Below the pieces are notes generated by a model. That model made no database searches. It was not told the DNA's origin and saw only the letters and a list, made by a program, of their open reading frames with translations. The translations under genes were made by a program, and so were the position numbers. Shown here in pieces: positions 15,485 to 24,793 of a stretch of DNA of 43,941 bases. The DNA is from Anaerolineae bacterium (GTDB lineage Bacteria > Chloroflexota > Anaerolineae > Aggregatilineales > Phototrophicaceae), in the NCBI GenBank assembly GCA_016789005.1, contig JAEURA010000098.1, positions 1 through 43,941 of the forward strand. Reading direction: 5' to 3'. The stretch's first letter is position 1. Every line of letters begins with the position of its first letter.

Positions 15485-16867
15485 ATGGCGACATTACAGG
15501 GGATGCTGACGATAGACGATCTTGCCGGGCTGGTCGAGCGCGGCGAGATCGACACGGTTGTCCTCGGCTTCACCGACCACTACGGGCGGCTGATGGGCAA
15601 GCGCATCGACGCCGAATTCTTCCTGGACTCGGCAGCCGAAGCCGGCACGCATGCCTGCAACTATCTGCTGACGGTTAACATGGAAATGGAACCGGTGCGC
15701 GGATACGAGTACGCCAACTGGGAACGCGGTTACGGCGACTTTCACATGGTTCCCGACCTGGACACCCTGCGTCTGGCATCCTGGCTGGACAAGACGGCGA
15801 TGGTGCTTTGCGACGTGCAGGAAGAAAAGACCCACCGCCTGACGCCCGTCGCGCCGCGCTCGATCCTGCGCCGTCAGCTCGACCGCGCCGCGGGGAGCGG
15901 CTATCAGGTCATGGCGGCTTCGGAAATCGAATATTACGTCTATGAGGACTCCTACAAAGCGGCGGCGCAGAAAGACTACACCCATCTTGATCCGCTCGGC
16001 TGGTACATCGAAGACTATCACATGCTTCAGGGCACGCGGCAGGAGAAATTCACCGCCCACGCCCGAAACCATCTGAAGCGTTCCGGCGTCCCGGTGGAAA
16101 CGTCGAAAGGCGAATGGGGGCACGGTCAGCACGAACTGAACGTGCGCTACACCGACGCGCTGGGCATGGCAGACCGGCACGTGGTCTTCAAGCAGTGCCT
16201 CAAAGAGATCGCCGACCGGTTGGGCATGAGTATCAGCTTCATGGCGAAGCCCACCCCCGACGCCACCGCCGGTTCCAGCTCGCACATCCACCTCAGCCTG
16301 TGGAACGCCGACGGCAACGCCTTCATCGGCGATTCGCAGATCGGTCCGGTGCGCGGCTCGGACGCCTTCCGCTGGTTCCTCGGCGGCTGGATGGCGCACG
16401 TGCAGGAGGTCATGGTCTTCTACGCGCCGACCATCAATTCCTACAAGCGCTACGTCGATTTCTCCTGGGCGCCGACGCGCGTCGCCTGGAGCTATGACAA
16501 CCGCACGGCAGGGTTCAGAATCGTCGGAACCGGGAACAGCCTGCGCATCGAATGCCGCATTCCCGGCGCGGACTGCAACCCGTATCTGGCATACGCGGCG
16601 GCGCTCGCCTCCGGCTTGGACGGGATCGCCAACCATATCGAACCGCCGGCGATCTTCGAAGGCGACATCTATTCCGCCCAGACGCTTCCGCGCGTGCCCT
16701 ACACCCTGGAACACGCCGTCAATCATTTCGCCAGCAGCAGCTTCACCAAGCAGGTTTTCGGCATGGATGTCGTCGAGCACTATACTCACTTCTTCCGCAC
16801 CGAGATCGACAGCTTCAACCGCTGGGTGACCGATTGGGAGCGCCGGCGTTATTTCGAGCAAATCTAG
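15485..16867 (+). CDS. Glutamine-synthetase-like gamma-glutamyl-amine ligase
   Basis: The product is 460 residues, with the glutamine synthetase fold. It has the beta-grasp start (FTDHYGRLMGKRIDAEFF), the ATP/metal segment MAASEIEYYVYED, GEWGHGQHELNVRYTDAL, FMAKPTPDATAGSSSHIHLS and RIVGTGNSLRIECRIPGADC. The sequence differs from housekeeping GlnA (no adenylylation-loop tyrosine that I can see). It is closer in style to PuuA/GlnA3-type enzymes that couple glutamate to putrescine, ethanolamine or another amine. An SDR and an aldehyde dehydrogenase follow directly. Ligase, then oxidation, then aldehyde dehydrogenation is the logic of gamma-glutamylated amine degradation, though the amine oxidase step is missing here. 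The exact amine cannot be told. The ribosome site GGGAG precedes the ATG. Confidence 0.85.
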   Translation: MATLQGMLTIDDLAGLVERGEIDTVVLGFTDHYGRLMGKRIDAEFFLDSAAEAGTHACNYLLTVNMEMEPVRGYEYANWERGYGDFHMVPDLDTLRLASWLDKTAMVLCDVQEEKTHRLTPVAPRSILRRQLDRAAGSGYQVMAASEIEYYVYEDSYKAAAQKDYTHLDPLGWYIEDYHMLQGTRQEKFTAHARNHLKRSGVPVETSKGEWGHGQHELNVRYTDALGMADRHVVFKQCLKEIADRLGMSISFMAKPTPDATAGSSSHIHLSLWNADGNAFIGDSQIGPVRGSDAFRWFLGGWMAHVQEVMVFYAPTINSYKRYVDFSWAPTRVAWSYDNRTAGFRIVGTGNSLRIECRIPGADCNPYLAYAAALASGLDGIANHIEPPAIFEGDIYSAQTLPRVPYTLEHAVNHFASSSFTKQVFGMDVVEHYTHFFRTEIDSFNRWVTDWERRRYFEQI

Positions 16868-16907
16868 TCTGCGCGACTTCACGCATACACCGAGAGGACT
16901 GCGAATC

Positions 16908-17681
16908 ATGCGTCTGGAAAACAAAGTGGCATTGGTGACCGGCGGCGGCAGCGGCATCGGCTATCACACGGCGCTGCGCTTCGCCGAAGAAGGGGCATCT
17001 GTCGTGGTGGTGGACATCAATGACGCGGCAGGGCAGAAGACCGTGCAGGAGATCGAAGCGGCGGGCGGCAGAGCGATCACCGTCCATGCCGATGTCTCCA
17101 AAGCCGCCGACTGCGAGCGCATGATCCAGGCTGCCGAAAGCGCCTATGGGGCACTGCACATCCTGTTCAACAACGCCGGGATCAGCCATGCTGATGACGA
17201 CGACGCCATCAACACCACCGAAGATGTCTGGGACCTGACCATGCAGATCAACGTCAAAGGCGTCTTCCTGGGCTGCAAATATGGCATCCCGGCGCTGCGG
17301 CGGGCGGGCGGCGGCAGCATCATCAACACGGCGTCGTTCGTGGCGACCCTGGGCGCGGCGACTCCACAGCTGGCATACACCGCCAGCAAGGGCGCGGTGC
17401 TCTCGATGACGCGCGAGCTGGCGGCGATTCACGCCCGCGAAAACATCCGAGTCAACGCCCTGTGTCCGGGTCCGCTGCGCACCGAACTGCTGATGAAGTA
17501 CCTGAATACCGACGCCAAAAAGCAGCGCCGACTCGTCCACATCCCGATGGGGCGCTTCGGCGAGGCGAAAGAGATCGCCAACGCCGTACTCTTCCTCGCC
17601 TCTGACGAATCGTCGTTCGTCACCGGCGCGAATTTCCTGGTCGACGGCGGCATCACCTCCGCCTACACCACCCCAGAGTAG
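16908..17681 (+). CDS. Short-chain dehydrogenase/reductase
   Basis: A 257-residue classical SDR, NAD(P)-dependent. It has the Rossmann motif LVTGGGSGIGYHTALRF at 9-25, with Asp36 in VVVVDIND after beta-2 favouring NAD. The LFNNAGISHADDD segment follows, then catalytic Ser in SIINTASFVATLG, Tyr/Lys in YTASKGAVL, and the C-terminal SSFVTGANFLVDGG. It lies 40 bases after the ligase gene with its own GAGAGG ribosome site and 6 bases before the aldehyde dehydrogenase, so the three are one operon. The substrate is unknown; a hydroxylated intermediate of the amine pathway is an inference. Confidence 0.93.
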   Translation: MRLENKVALVTGGGSGIGYHTALRFAEEGASVVVVDINDAAGQKTVQEIEAAGGRAITVHADVSKAADCERMIQAAESAYGALHILFNNAGISHADDDDAINTTEDVWDLTMQINVKGVFLGCKYGIPALRRAGGGSIINTASFVATLGAATPQLAYTASKGAVLSMTRELAAIHARENIRVNALCPGPLRTELLMKYLNTDAKKQRRLVHIPMGRFGEAKEIANAVLFLASDESSFVTGANFLVDGGITSAYTTPE

Positions 17682-17687
17682 GTCAGC

Positions 17688-19085
17688 ATGGCGAACCCCC
17701 AGAAGACTATCTCCCCCGTAGACGGGTCGGTCTATGTCGAACGTGAACTCGCCAGCCCCGCGCAGATCGAGGCGGCGCTGGCGCGCTCGGTCGAGGCGCA
17801 GCGCGCCTGGCGGCAGACGCCCATCGACGAACGCGCTGCTATCTGCGAGCGCATGGTCCGCGTCATGCTCGATCAGGTCGATGCCATCGCCGCCGAGATC
17901 AGCTGGCAGATGGGACGTCCCATCCGCTACAGCCCGATGGAGATCACGCGCGGCTTTCAGGAGCGGGCGCGCCACATGGTCGGCATCGCTCCGGCGGCGC
18001 TGGCGGACATCCCAACGCGCGCCAAAGACGGCTTCCAGCGCTTCATCCGCCGCGAACCGCTGGGCGTGATCCTGGTGCTGGCTCCCTGGAACTATCCGTA
18101 TCTCACCTCGGTCAATTCGATTGTGCCCGCCGTCATGGCGGGGAACAGCGTCATCCTCAAGCACTCCAACCAGACGCCGCTGGTGGCGGAACGCTATACC
18201 GAAGCCTTCCGCGCCGCCGGTCTGCCGGAAGGCGTGGTGCAGCATCTTCACATGACCCATGACGACTCCGCCCGGATGATCGGCGATGAACGGGTCGCCT
18301 TCGTCGCCTTCACCGGCTCGGTCCCCGGCGGTCATGCGGTGCTGGAGGCGGCAGCCAGACGTTTCATCGCCACCGGCATGGAGCTGGGTGGCAAGGACCC
18401 GGCATACGTGCGCGCAGACGCCGATCTCGCCTATGCCATCGAAAACGTCGTCGATGGCGCGATGTTCAACAGCGGGCAGTCCTGCTGCGGCATCGAGCGG
18501 GTGTACGTTCACGAAGCGGTTTACGACGCCTTCGTCGAGGGTGCAGTCGCCCTCACCCACCAGTATGTGCTGGGCAGCCCGCTCGACCCGGCGACGACGC
18601 TCGGTCCGATGGTGCGGACCAGTGCCGCCGAGCTGGTGCGCCGGCAGATCCGCGACGCGGCAGCACAGGGCGCGCGGGCGCTGATCGACCCGGCGCATTT
18701 CCCGGCGAATCAGGAAGGCACGCCCTATCTTGCGCCGCAAATCCTGGTCGATGTCGATCATCGTATGGAAGTCATGACCGAGGAGAGCTTCGGACCGGTC
18801 GTCGGTATCATGAAAGTCCGCGACGACGCCGAAGCCGTCGCGCTCATGAACGACAGCCACTACGGCTTGACGGCGTCGATCTGGACGCAGGATGCCGACG
18901 CCGCCATCCACATCGGCGATCAGGTCGAGACTGGAACCTGGTACATGAACCGCTGCGATTACCTCGACCCTGAGCTGGCGTGGACCGGCGTGAAGGACAG
19001 CGGACGGGGCTGCACGCTTTCAGTGCTGGGCTACGAAAGCCTGACCAGACCGAAGTCCTTCCATCTGCGCACCGTGACCGGCTAG
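17688..19085 (+). CDS. NAD(P)-dependent aldehyde dehydrogenase
   Basis: A 465-residue enzyme of the succinate-semialdehyde/gamma-aminobutyraldehyde branch. Motifs are LGVILVLAPWNYPYLTSVNS (substrate tunnel and Asn), GNSVILKHSNQTPLVAE (cofactor Lys), FVAFTGSVPGGHAV, MELGGKDPAYV with the general-base Glu, and FNSGQSCCGIERVYV with the nucleophilic Cys. It ends with VKDSGRGCTLSVLGYESLTR. All catalytic residues are present. It follows the SDR by 6 bases. In an amine-degrading pathway it would oxidise the aldehyde to an acid such as gamma-glutamyl-GABA or succinate; this step is inferred from context. Confidence 0.94.
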   Translation: MANPQKTISPVDGSVYVERELASPAQIEAALARSVEAQRAWRQTPIDERAAICERMVRVMLDQVDAIAAEISWQMGRPIRYSPMEITRGFQERARHMVGIAPAALADIPTRAKDGFQRFIRREPLGVILVLAPWNYPYLTSVNSIVPAVMAGNSVILKHSNQTPLVAERYTEAFRAAGLPEGVVQHLHMTHDDSARMIGDERVAFVAFTGSVPGGHAVLEAAARRFIATGMELGGKDPAYVRADADLAYAIENVVDGAMFNSGQSCCGIERVYVHEAVYDAFVEGAVALTHQYVLGSPLDPATTLGPMVRTSAAELVRRQIRDAAAQGARALIDPAHFPANQEGTPYLAPQILVDVDHRMEVMTEESFGPVVGIMKVRDDAEAVALMNDSHYGLTASIWTQDADAAIHIGDQVETGTWYMNRCDYLDPELAWTGVKDSGRGCTLSVLGYESLTRPKSFHLRTVTG

Positions 19086-19105
19086 AGCCTGTTATGAACT
19101 TCTCT

Positions 19106-19205
19106 CCCATCAACCCCCCAGCCCCCTTCTCCCACGCAAGCGGGGCGAAGGGGGAGTCAAGTCCCCGCTCCTCGTTTACGTGGGAGAGGGGATTTAGGGA
19201 TGAGG
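19106..19205. repeat. Diverged double copy of the CTCCCAC palindromic repeat
   Basis: This stretch lies between the aldehyde dehydrogenase and GH88 genes. It contains CCCCCAGCCCCCTTCTCCCA, an ACGCAAGC centre and a GGGGCGAAGGGGG arm. A second part, CCCCGCTCC...ACGTGGGAGAGGGG, ends in GGGATGAGG. It is the same family as 8023-8076 but diverged. It could act as a hairpin that separates expression of the two genes. Confidence 0.65.
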
Positions 19206-19270
19206 CGAAACTCGCGCCGCAAAAGAGCATAACACGCCCTAATCTGGCTTCAAGAAATGGAGAGTACCGT

Positions 19271-20374
19271 ATGGACAAGCAGCGACTGCGCGAAAAATAC
19301 CTGCGCGCCTTTGACTTCGCCCGAACCCAGCTGCGCCATCTGGTCACCGCCTACCCGGACGCCTTCCCGATGGTCACCGAGGGGGGAAAGTGGAAGATCG
19401 GCGGCGAAAGCTGGACGAACTGGTGCGAAGGCTTCCTGGGCGGGCAGCTGTGGCTGATCGCCGGGCGTGACAGCGACCCGTTCTGGCAGGAAAAGGCGGA
19501 ACACTACTCCCGCCTGCTCGAAGAGCGCAAACACGACCGCACTGTCCACGATCTGGGCTTCCTGTTCTGGTCCACCTGGAAGCGCTGGTATGACCGCACT
19601 GGCGATCCGGCGATCCACCGCGTGGTGGTCGAGGCAGGGCAAACGCTGGCGCTGCGCTTCAAGGAAAAGGGCGGCTATCTGCGGTCGTTCGTGTCGGACG
19701 ACAGCCTGTTCATCGACATCATGATGAACGTCGGCATCATCTTCTATGCCGCACAGCAGACCGGCGACCCGGCGCTGCTGCGCGTCGCCACGCAGCACAG
19801 CCTGACCACCCGGCGCTACCTGGTGCGCGGCGACGGCAGCACCTCGCATGAAGGGCTGTTCAACACCGAGACGGGAGAGTTCATCCGGCAGTCCACGCAT
19901 CAGGGCTGGCGTGACGATTCGTCGTGGGCGCGCGGACTGTGCTGGGCGCTCTACGGCTTCGGCACGGTCTACGAATTCACGCGCGATCCGCGTTTTCTGC
20001 AAACGGCGGAACAGTGCGCCGCCTATTACGTCGAACACACGCCCGATCACGGCGTGCCGCCCAACGACTGGAGCGAGCCGAACCCCACCCTGCCCTACGA
20101 GAGTTCGGCGGCGGCTATCGCCGCCAGCGGCATGCTCAACCTCGCCCGCCTGACGCCCGATCCGCTGCGGTCGCGCTTCTATCGCGAGTACGCCCACCGC
20201 ATCCTGGACACGCTGACCGAACCGGAATTTCTGGCGTCAGAGACGACGGGCTGGGAGGGGCTGCTCAAACACGGGATGTACCACCAGCGCAAGGGGCTGG
20301 GGGTGGATGAAAGCGTGATGTGGGGCGATCACTTCTTCCTGGAAGCGCTGGACAAGGCGCTCGACGATGTCTGA
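19271..20374 (+). CDS. GH88 unsaturated glucuronyl hydrolase
   Basis: A 367-residue (alpha/alpha)6-barrel enzyme that removes unsaturated uronic acid left at the non-reducing end by polysaccharide lyases. The two catalytic-site aspartates of GH88 are visible: Asp94 in [13 protein letters not shown] and Asp149 in [14 protein letters not shown]. Other family segments are [37 protein letters not shown] and [16 protein letters not shown]. The start at 19271 fits the family N-terminus; longer in-frame sequence upstream runs through repeat DNA and the aldehyde dehydrogenase gene. There is no signal peptide, so it acts on imported oligosaccharides in the cytoplasm. Its stop overlaps the next SDR start by 8 bases, showing tight coupling. 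Confidence 0.93.
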   Translation: MDKQRLREKYLRAFDFARTQLRHLVTAYPDAFPMVTEGGKWKIGGESWTNWCEGFLGGQLWLIAGRDSDPFWQEKAEHYSRLLEERKHDRTVHDLGFLFWSTWKRWYDRTGDPAIHRVVVEAGQTLALRFKEKGGYLRSFVSDDSLFIDIMMNVGIIFYAAQQTGDPALLRVATQHSLTTRRYLVRGDGSTSHEGLFNTETGEFIRQSTHQGWRDDSSWARGLCWALYGFGTVYEFTRDPRFLQTAEQCAAYYVEHTPDHGVPPNDWSEPNPTLPYESSAAAIAASGMLNLARLTPDPLRSRFYREYAHRILDTLTEPEFLASETTGWEGLLKHGMYHQRKGLGVDESVMWGDHFFLEALDKALDDV

Positions 20375-21140
20375 GCGGGTCGCGCTGGTGACGGGCGCGG
20401 CGCGGGGAATCGGGCGAGCCATCGCCCTGGCGCTCGGCGCGCGAGGCTGGTCGGTGGTGATCAATTATCGCGGCAGCCGCGACGCGGCAGAGACGGCTGC
20501 CGCCGAGATCGGCGCGTCGGGCGGCGAGGCGATCTCGGTGCAGGCGGATGTCAGTCAGGCGGCAGACCGCGATCGTCTGGTAGAAGCGGCGATCGCATGG
20601 CGCGGCGGGATCGATCTGCTGGTGAACAACGCCGGGGTCGCCCCGCGCCGGCGCGCTGACCTGCTGGAGACCTCCGAGGAGAGCTATGACGAGGTGATGG
20701 CGATCAACCTGAAGGGCCCGTTCTTCCTGAGTCAGCGCATCGCCCGCGAGATGATCCGCGCACGCGAAGCGGGTCGTCCCGGCGCTCCGAAGATCGTCAA
20801 CATCGGGTCGATCAGCGCCTACACCAGCAGCATCAGCCGCAGCGAATACTGCCTGGCGAAGGCAGGCATGGGGATGATGACGCAGCTTTTTGCCGACCGG
20901 CTGGCGCAGCACGGCATCAACGTCTACGAAGTGCGCCCCGGTATCATCGCCACCGACATGACCGAAGGCGTCACCGAAAAATACGACCGGCTGATCGCCG
21001 ACGGGCTGACGCCGATCCGCCGCTGGGGTCAGCCGGAAGATGTGGCGCGCATCATCGCCGCCCTCGCCGACGATGCACTGCCCTTTTCGACCGGCGAGGT
21101 GATCAACGTTGACGGCGGCTTCCACATGCGGCGGTTGTGA
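20367..21140 (+). CDS. SDR oxidoreductase, FabG-like, coupled to GH88
   Basis: A 257-residue SDR with [43 protein letters not shown] (catalytic Ser), [11 protein letters not shown] (Tyr/Lys) and [13 protein letters not shown]. The cofactor loop YRGSRDAAE suggests NADPH. Its start lies within the last codons of the GH88 gene. Because GH88 releases unsaturated uronates that rearrange to 4-deoxy-5-keto-uronate, a reductase acting on such a keto sugar is an attractive role, but generic annotation would be 3-oxoacyl-ACP reductase and sequence alone cannot decide. Confidence 0.88.
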   Translation: MSERVALVTGAARGIGRAIALALGARGWSVVINYRGSRDAAETAAAEIGASGGEAISVQADVSQAADRDRLVEAAIAWRGGIDLLVNNAGVAPRRRADLLETSEESYDEVMAINLKGPFFLSQRIAREMIRAREAGRPGAPKIVNIGSISAYTSSISRSEYCLAKAGMGMMTQLFADRLAQHGINVYEVRPGIIATDMTEGVTEKYDRLIADGLTPIRRWGQPEDVARIIAALADDALPFSTGEVINVDGGFHMRRL

Positions 21141-21156
21141 TTCGCCGGAATCGCGC

Positions 21157-21178
21157 GGGGCGCGCCGCAGCGCGCCCC
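21157..21178. terminator. GC-rich hairpin between convergent genes
   Basis: GGGGCGCGC and GCGCGCCCC form a 9-bp stem around a CGCA loop, 17 bases after the SDR stop. There is no T-run, so it would need Rho or act in both directions as an RNA end. It lies between the plus-strand SDR and the minus-strand FVIMPF gene. Confidence 0.6.
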
Positions 21179-21247
21179 GGATGCGACAAAAGGGGACAGG
21201 CAGGACAACCACCGGGCGTGAGGCTCCGGCGGATTACCTTCTTCGAT

Positions 21248-22855
21248 CTACTCGATCTTGCTGAGCAGACAATTCAGCGGGGAGTCGACGAATTCGCCGC
21301 GCGGCATCCTGCCGTCGGAAATCGCCTGTGCATATTCCAGCGCGCCTTCACGAACCAGGTAATTGATGATTCGGTTAACCATGATCGGATGACCGTCGAT
21401 CTCGATGGCGTGCAGCAGCAGCGGCATCGCATATTTGATCCGATCCGGTTTGCCGACTCTGGTACGGAAGGAACAGTCATCGATTCTCACGCAGCCCCGC
21501 AAGGTGATGTGATTCGCCAGCGCCAACAGCCGTGACCCATCCGCAATATCGCTCAAATAGGCTTTCTCGAACAGCTCGTACGCCTCTTCGTACCGTCCCA
21601 TATCATCCACATAATCGCCGTACATCATATAGGCAGTGTCATCAGTGGGATCGAGCATGATCGCCCGCTCAAACTCACCCTTCGCCTCTTTCTCGTTGCC
21701 AGACCGTCCCAGGGCAAATGCCTTGTTTCTGGAAAGCAGCGAGGAAGGACCGTTCATCTCCTCCAAAGCATCGGAGACGGCAACCACCCAGTCATACTGG
21801 TTCAGACGCAGATAGAAGTTGTACAGCAGGCGAATCGCTTCGGGCGTCGCATGACGCTTATTGCCGACTTTGATTCGTCCCTCGGCATGAACAATGCCGA
21901 GGTAGTCTTCAATCATCAGACGCCCGCGTTCCTGCAAATTGAACGAGTTGGCGTCGTCATATGAGTCGATCAGCGCCAGGCGCAAATGATCGTCATGAGG
22001 GAATCGGTTGGAGGCGATTTCCAGCACCGCCCGTTGATGGTGTTCCAGCCCCATGCCCTTGCACATCTCGCGAATCTGGAGAAAGTCGCCAACTCCCAGA
22101 TAAGCGTTCTTCACCGCGACTCGCAGTTCATTGATGAAGGCTTCTTCCCCCGCCTCCTTGGCAGCAGCAAGGCGCAGCAGCAAATTCTGACCGGTCTGCT
22201 GATGGATCTGATTCGCCTCTTCTATCATCGCGAGCGGATCGATATCGCCCACCGCCAGCGTCCGATTCGGATCGATCTCGCTGAGCTGTGCGCTGAGTTT
22301 TTCGTTCTCCTTCGTCAGGAGGTTAACTCTGTCCTTCAGCTGCGCGATCTCGCTTCCGGCTTCACTCGGCGCAAACCGAACGGGCAGGGAAGGAACGACG
22401 TCATGAACGGCGTTGTCCGACCGATTGACATCCGCCAGACGTTTCCGAATGGCATCAGCGATCTGCAGTACGACCTCGCTGATGCTGCCCAGGTTCGAGG
22501 TGGAATACTTGATCGTCCGGTACTGCCCCAGGTCGAACGGGATGTTGTGGTTCTCATCGATGATGGTGACCGTCCCAGATTTCGCGAGGACGTGGCGAAC
22601 CCCCAGCTCCCAGAAGACGTTGGGGTTGCCTTCGCTGAGATCGGCGATGACAATTTCAGCGGTATACAACTCCTGGACGATATCCGTCAGGATGCTGCCA
22701 GGCGTATTGGCAATATCCCCGCGCTTGATGTCTTGCGCGCTGATTCCCGCCTCGATGGCAGCGGCTCGAATGATCTGGTTGTAGACCCCTAGATAATGTC
22801 TGCGCTTAGCCTCGTCTTGCCCGCCAAAAGGCATGATGACAAAGCAGGTTCCCAT
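21248..22855 (-). CDS. FVIMPF (deoxyribosyltransferase/TIR-like) domain protein with coiled coil and TPRs
   Basis: A 535-residue protein. The N-terminal 135 residues begin MGTCFVIMPFGGQDEAKRRH and include DIVQELYTAEIVIADLSEGN and NPNVFWELGVRHVL. This is the nucleoside-deoxyribosyltransferase-like fold with the conserved Glu in the NPNVxxELG motif. It is followed by a short coiled coil (LKDRVNLLTKENEKLSAQL) and a helical region with TPR-like repeats (KGEFERAIMLDPTDDTAYMM, YGDYVDDMGRYEEAYELFEK). The start at 22855 has GAGGAG 9 bases upstream. Such domains are related to TIR/NAD- or nucleotide-processing effectors and occur in bacterial conflict systems, so a stress or defence role is possible. 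No partner gene is adjacent. The catalytic activity is inferred. Confidence 0.8.
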   Translation of the reverse strand: MGTCFVIMPFGGQDEAKRRHYLGVYNQIIRAAAIEAGISAQDIKRGDIANTPGSILTDIVQELYTAEIVIADLSEGNPNVFWELGVRHVLAKSGTVTIIDENHNIPFDLGQYRTIKYSTSNLGSISEVVLQIADAIRKRLADVNRSDNAVHDVVPSLPVRFAPSEAGSEIAQLKDRVNLLTKENEKLSAQLSEIDPNRTLAVGDIDPLAMIEEANQIHQQTGQNLLLRLAAAKEAGEEAFINELRVAVKNAYLGVGDFLQIREMCKGMGLEHHQRAVLEIASNRFPHDDHLRLALIDSYDDANSFNLQERGRLMIEDYLGIVHAEGRIKVGNKRHATPEAIRLLYNFYLRLNQYDWVVAVSDALEEMNGPSSLLSRNKAFALGRSGNEKEAKGEFERAIMLDPTDDTAYMMYGDYVDDMGRYEEAYELFEKAYLSDIADGSRLLALANHITLRGCVRIDDCSFRTRVGKPDRIKYAMPLLLHAIEIDGHPIMVNRIINYLVREGALEYAQAISDGRMPRGEFVDSPLNCLLSKIE

Positions 22856-22977
22856 TTCGGCGATCTCCTCGAACGGTGTTCGCACGCGCAGCGTCAGCTA
22901 AGGACGCTGGTCACCAAGAGTCTACAACCCTTTCGCCCGCCGTCAAATGAATCCAAACGGATTCACGCCGCAGGTGA

Positions 22978-23940
22978 TCAGGGGATCGTCTGCGGCGCGG
23001 AATTCAGCAGAAAATCGTGCGGCAGAGCAGCATGGACTCCCATCGTCGGGTTGGCAATCTGCGTGATGTGCAGATCGACCACGGCGCTCGCCAGTGCCAA
23101 CGCCTGCCGACGCGACGCCAGACCATACTGCGAGACCATAAGGTTCACCATGCCGTCGAGCGCCTGGTACACCGCCTGTTCCAGGTTTTCGTGAAAGCCA
23201 AAGGTGAGCCAGGATGTCGGAGTCCAGGCGCGCGGTGCGCTCAGCGGCATGTCGTCGATCAGATCGAACCGCAGACGTACACGCGCCATCGGGCACTCGA
23301 TTGCCATGACGCTGACCTCGCCATGTCCCTGGGCAGCGTGCCCATCGCCGAAGGAGAAGAGCGCCCCCTCAACCGGAATCGGCAGATACAGCCGCGTACC
23401 TGCAACCAGGTCCCGGCAGTCGAGGTTGCCCCCCCAGACGCGCGGCGGATCCGTATAGTGGAAACCTGGCTCCGGCGGCGGCATGCCCATAACGCCAAGG
23501 AAGGGGCGCAGCCGGACCTGCTGACCGAATTGGTTGACCCCGATCAGCCGCTCGGCATCCAGCTGCCAGATCAGCTTCTCCGGCTCGCCTTCGATCATAT
23601 CCAGCGCAGCGTGGATGCGGTGCGGGAAACCGCCGGCAAACGTGAAGCCAAAATCACCGGGGGTCACGTCTTCGATGTGCACAACCAGAGTCATGCCGGG
23701 TTTTGCCCCCTCGATCCAGATCGGTCCGATCAGCGCATGTCCCTGCTGTTCTTCGGCTTCCGGCATAGGATGTTTTCGGCGCGGCGTACCGTCCAGATGC
23801 GGCGCTTCCATGCCCCAGGCGGCATCGGGCGTCGCCGCCTCGACGGTATCGCCTGGTCGAAGACGCAGGATCGGCGGGCGTTCCGGGGAAAAAGCGCCGT
23901 GCAGGGTGTCTGGACCGGGTGTAAGGGTGAAGACAGTCAT
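22978..23940 (-). CDS. Acetamidase/formamidase family protein
   Basis: A 320-residue all-beta amidase (FmdA/AmdA family) that hydrolyses short amides to acid and ammonia. Family segments are LHGAFSPERPPILRLRPGDT near the start, GHALIGPIWIEGAKPGMTLV at about 65-85, PRVWGGNLDCRDLVAGTRLY at about 165-185, LFSFGDGHAAQGHGEVS at about 195-212, and a C-terminal ALALASAVVDLHITQIANPT. Asp and His residues likely to bind zinc are in the NLDCRDL and GDGHAAQGHGE motifs. It precedes no obvious partner; the methyltransferase upstream ends 37 bases before its start. The real substrate is unknown. Confidence 0.93.
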   Translation of the reverse strand: MTVFTLTPGPDTLHGAFSPERPPILRLRPGDTVEAATPDAAWGMEAPHLDGTPRRKHPMPEAEEQQGHALIGPIWIEGAKPGMTLVVHIEDVTPGDFGFTFAGGFPHRIHAALDMIEGEPEKLIWQLDAERLIGVNQFGQQVRLRPFLGVMGMPPPEPGFHYTDPPRVWGGNLDCRDLVAGTRLYLPIPVEGALFSFGDGHAAQGHGEVSVMAIECPMARVRLRFDLIDDMPLSAPRAWTPTSWLTFGFHENLEQAVYQALDGMVNLMVSQYGLASRRQALALASAVVDLHITQIANPTMGVHAALPHDFLLNSAPQTIP

Positions 23941-23977
23941 ACCGTGTTCCTTTCAGCGACCATGGCAGGTTTCGGCG

Positions 23978-24724
23978 TCACGCGGGCTTGCGCGCGAGCA
24001 GGAGGAAGCGCTTGATGGCGAACCGGAGCGGCTTCTGCCAGCGGTGCAGCAGCAGAAGCGCTTCGACGTGGCGGTCTACCGAGAAAGTCTCTGGCATGAT
24101 GGCGCGCAGGAAATAGACCAGCGCGGCGACGTCGGCGAAGGTCGCATAACCGCTCCAGTCGTAAGCCTGCTCAACGTTCAGCCCCACCCGCTCCAGTTGG
24201 GTACGGCAGTTGTCGAGCGTGACATGCGTATATTCGAGGGGAAGGTTGAGTATCTGCCGCAGATCGGCGAGGTCGTAGCCGTCCACCTGCTGCGTCACAA
24301 AGACTCCGCCCGGAGTGAGGATGCGGGCAATTTCGTCCGCGTCATAGGCTTCGTGACGGTTGATGACGAGGGGAAGGCAGGCATCCGCGAAGGGCATGAC
24401 CGGGTCGGTCGACACATCATAGGCGACAACCTGGATGCCGTGCGGTTCGAGGTTGGCTTTTGCGACCGGGATATTTGGCGGGTAGCCCTCGGTGGCGAAT
24501 ACGTAGTCGGGCAATACGTCCTTGAATTCCAGCAGTTTTTCGCCGCCGCCGGTGCCCATGTCGAGCACTGCATCAGCGTTCTTGAGGTGCGCCCGGACGA
24601 TTCCCTCATAGGAGAACGATGGGCGGTCTTCCGAGTAGCGCCCGCGCAGATAGGAAAAATCCCATCCTTCGAAGGGCTGCGCTTCTTCGGCGCGCCACCG
24701 GCTGATGATCTCCTGTTCGTCCAT
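23978..24724 (-). CDS. Class I SAM-dependent methyltransferase
   Basis: A 248-residue methyltransferase. The SAM-binding motif I is AVLDMGTGGGEKLLEF at about 52-67, followed by FATEGYPPNIPVAKANL with the acidic residue that holds the ribose. VVAYDVSTDPVMPFADACL follows, then INRHEAYDADEIARILTPGG and VFVTQQVDGYDLADLRQIL. The core is complete and resembles small-molecule methyltransferases of the type-11 group. The N-terminus (SRWRAEEAQPFEGWDFSYL) is typical of a subgroup often annotated only as methyltransferase domain protein. The target is unknown. Confidence 0.9.
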   Translation of the reverse strand: MDEQEIISRWRAEEAQPFEGWDFSYLRGRYSEDRPSFSYEGIVRAHLKNADAVLDMGTGGGEKLLEFKDVLPDYVFATEGYPPNIPVAKANLEPHGIQVVAYDVSTDPVMPFADACLPLVINRHEAYDADEIARILTPGGVFVTQQVDGYDLADLRQILNLPLEYTHVTLDNCRTQLERVGLNVEQAYDWSGYATFADVAALVYFLRAIMPETFSVDRHVEALLLLHRWQKPLRFAIKRFLLLARKPA

Positions 24725-24793
24725 GAGCGTCTGCCTGTTCAGTGAGCGTCAATCCACTTTTTGTAGGCGAAGAGCGGCGTACCCTTGTGTTCA

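Noticed and set aside
16815..18911. 698-codon open frame on the minus strand
   Set aside because: It is antisense to the SDR and aldehyde dehydrogenase genes, which have clear family motifs. It has no domain of its own.
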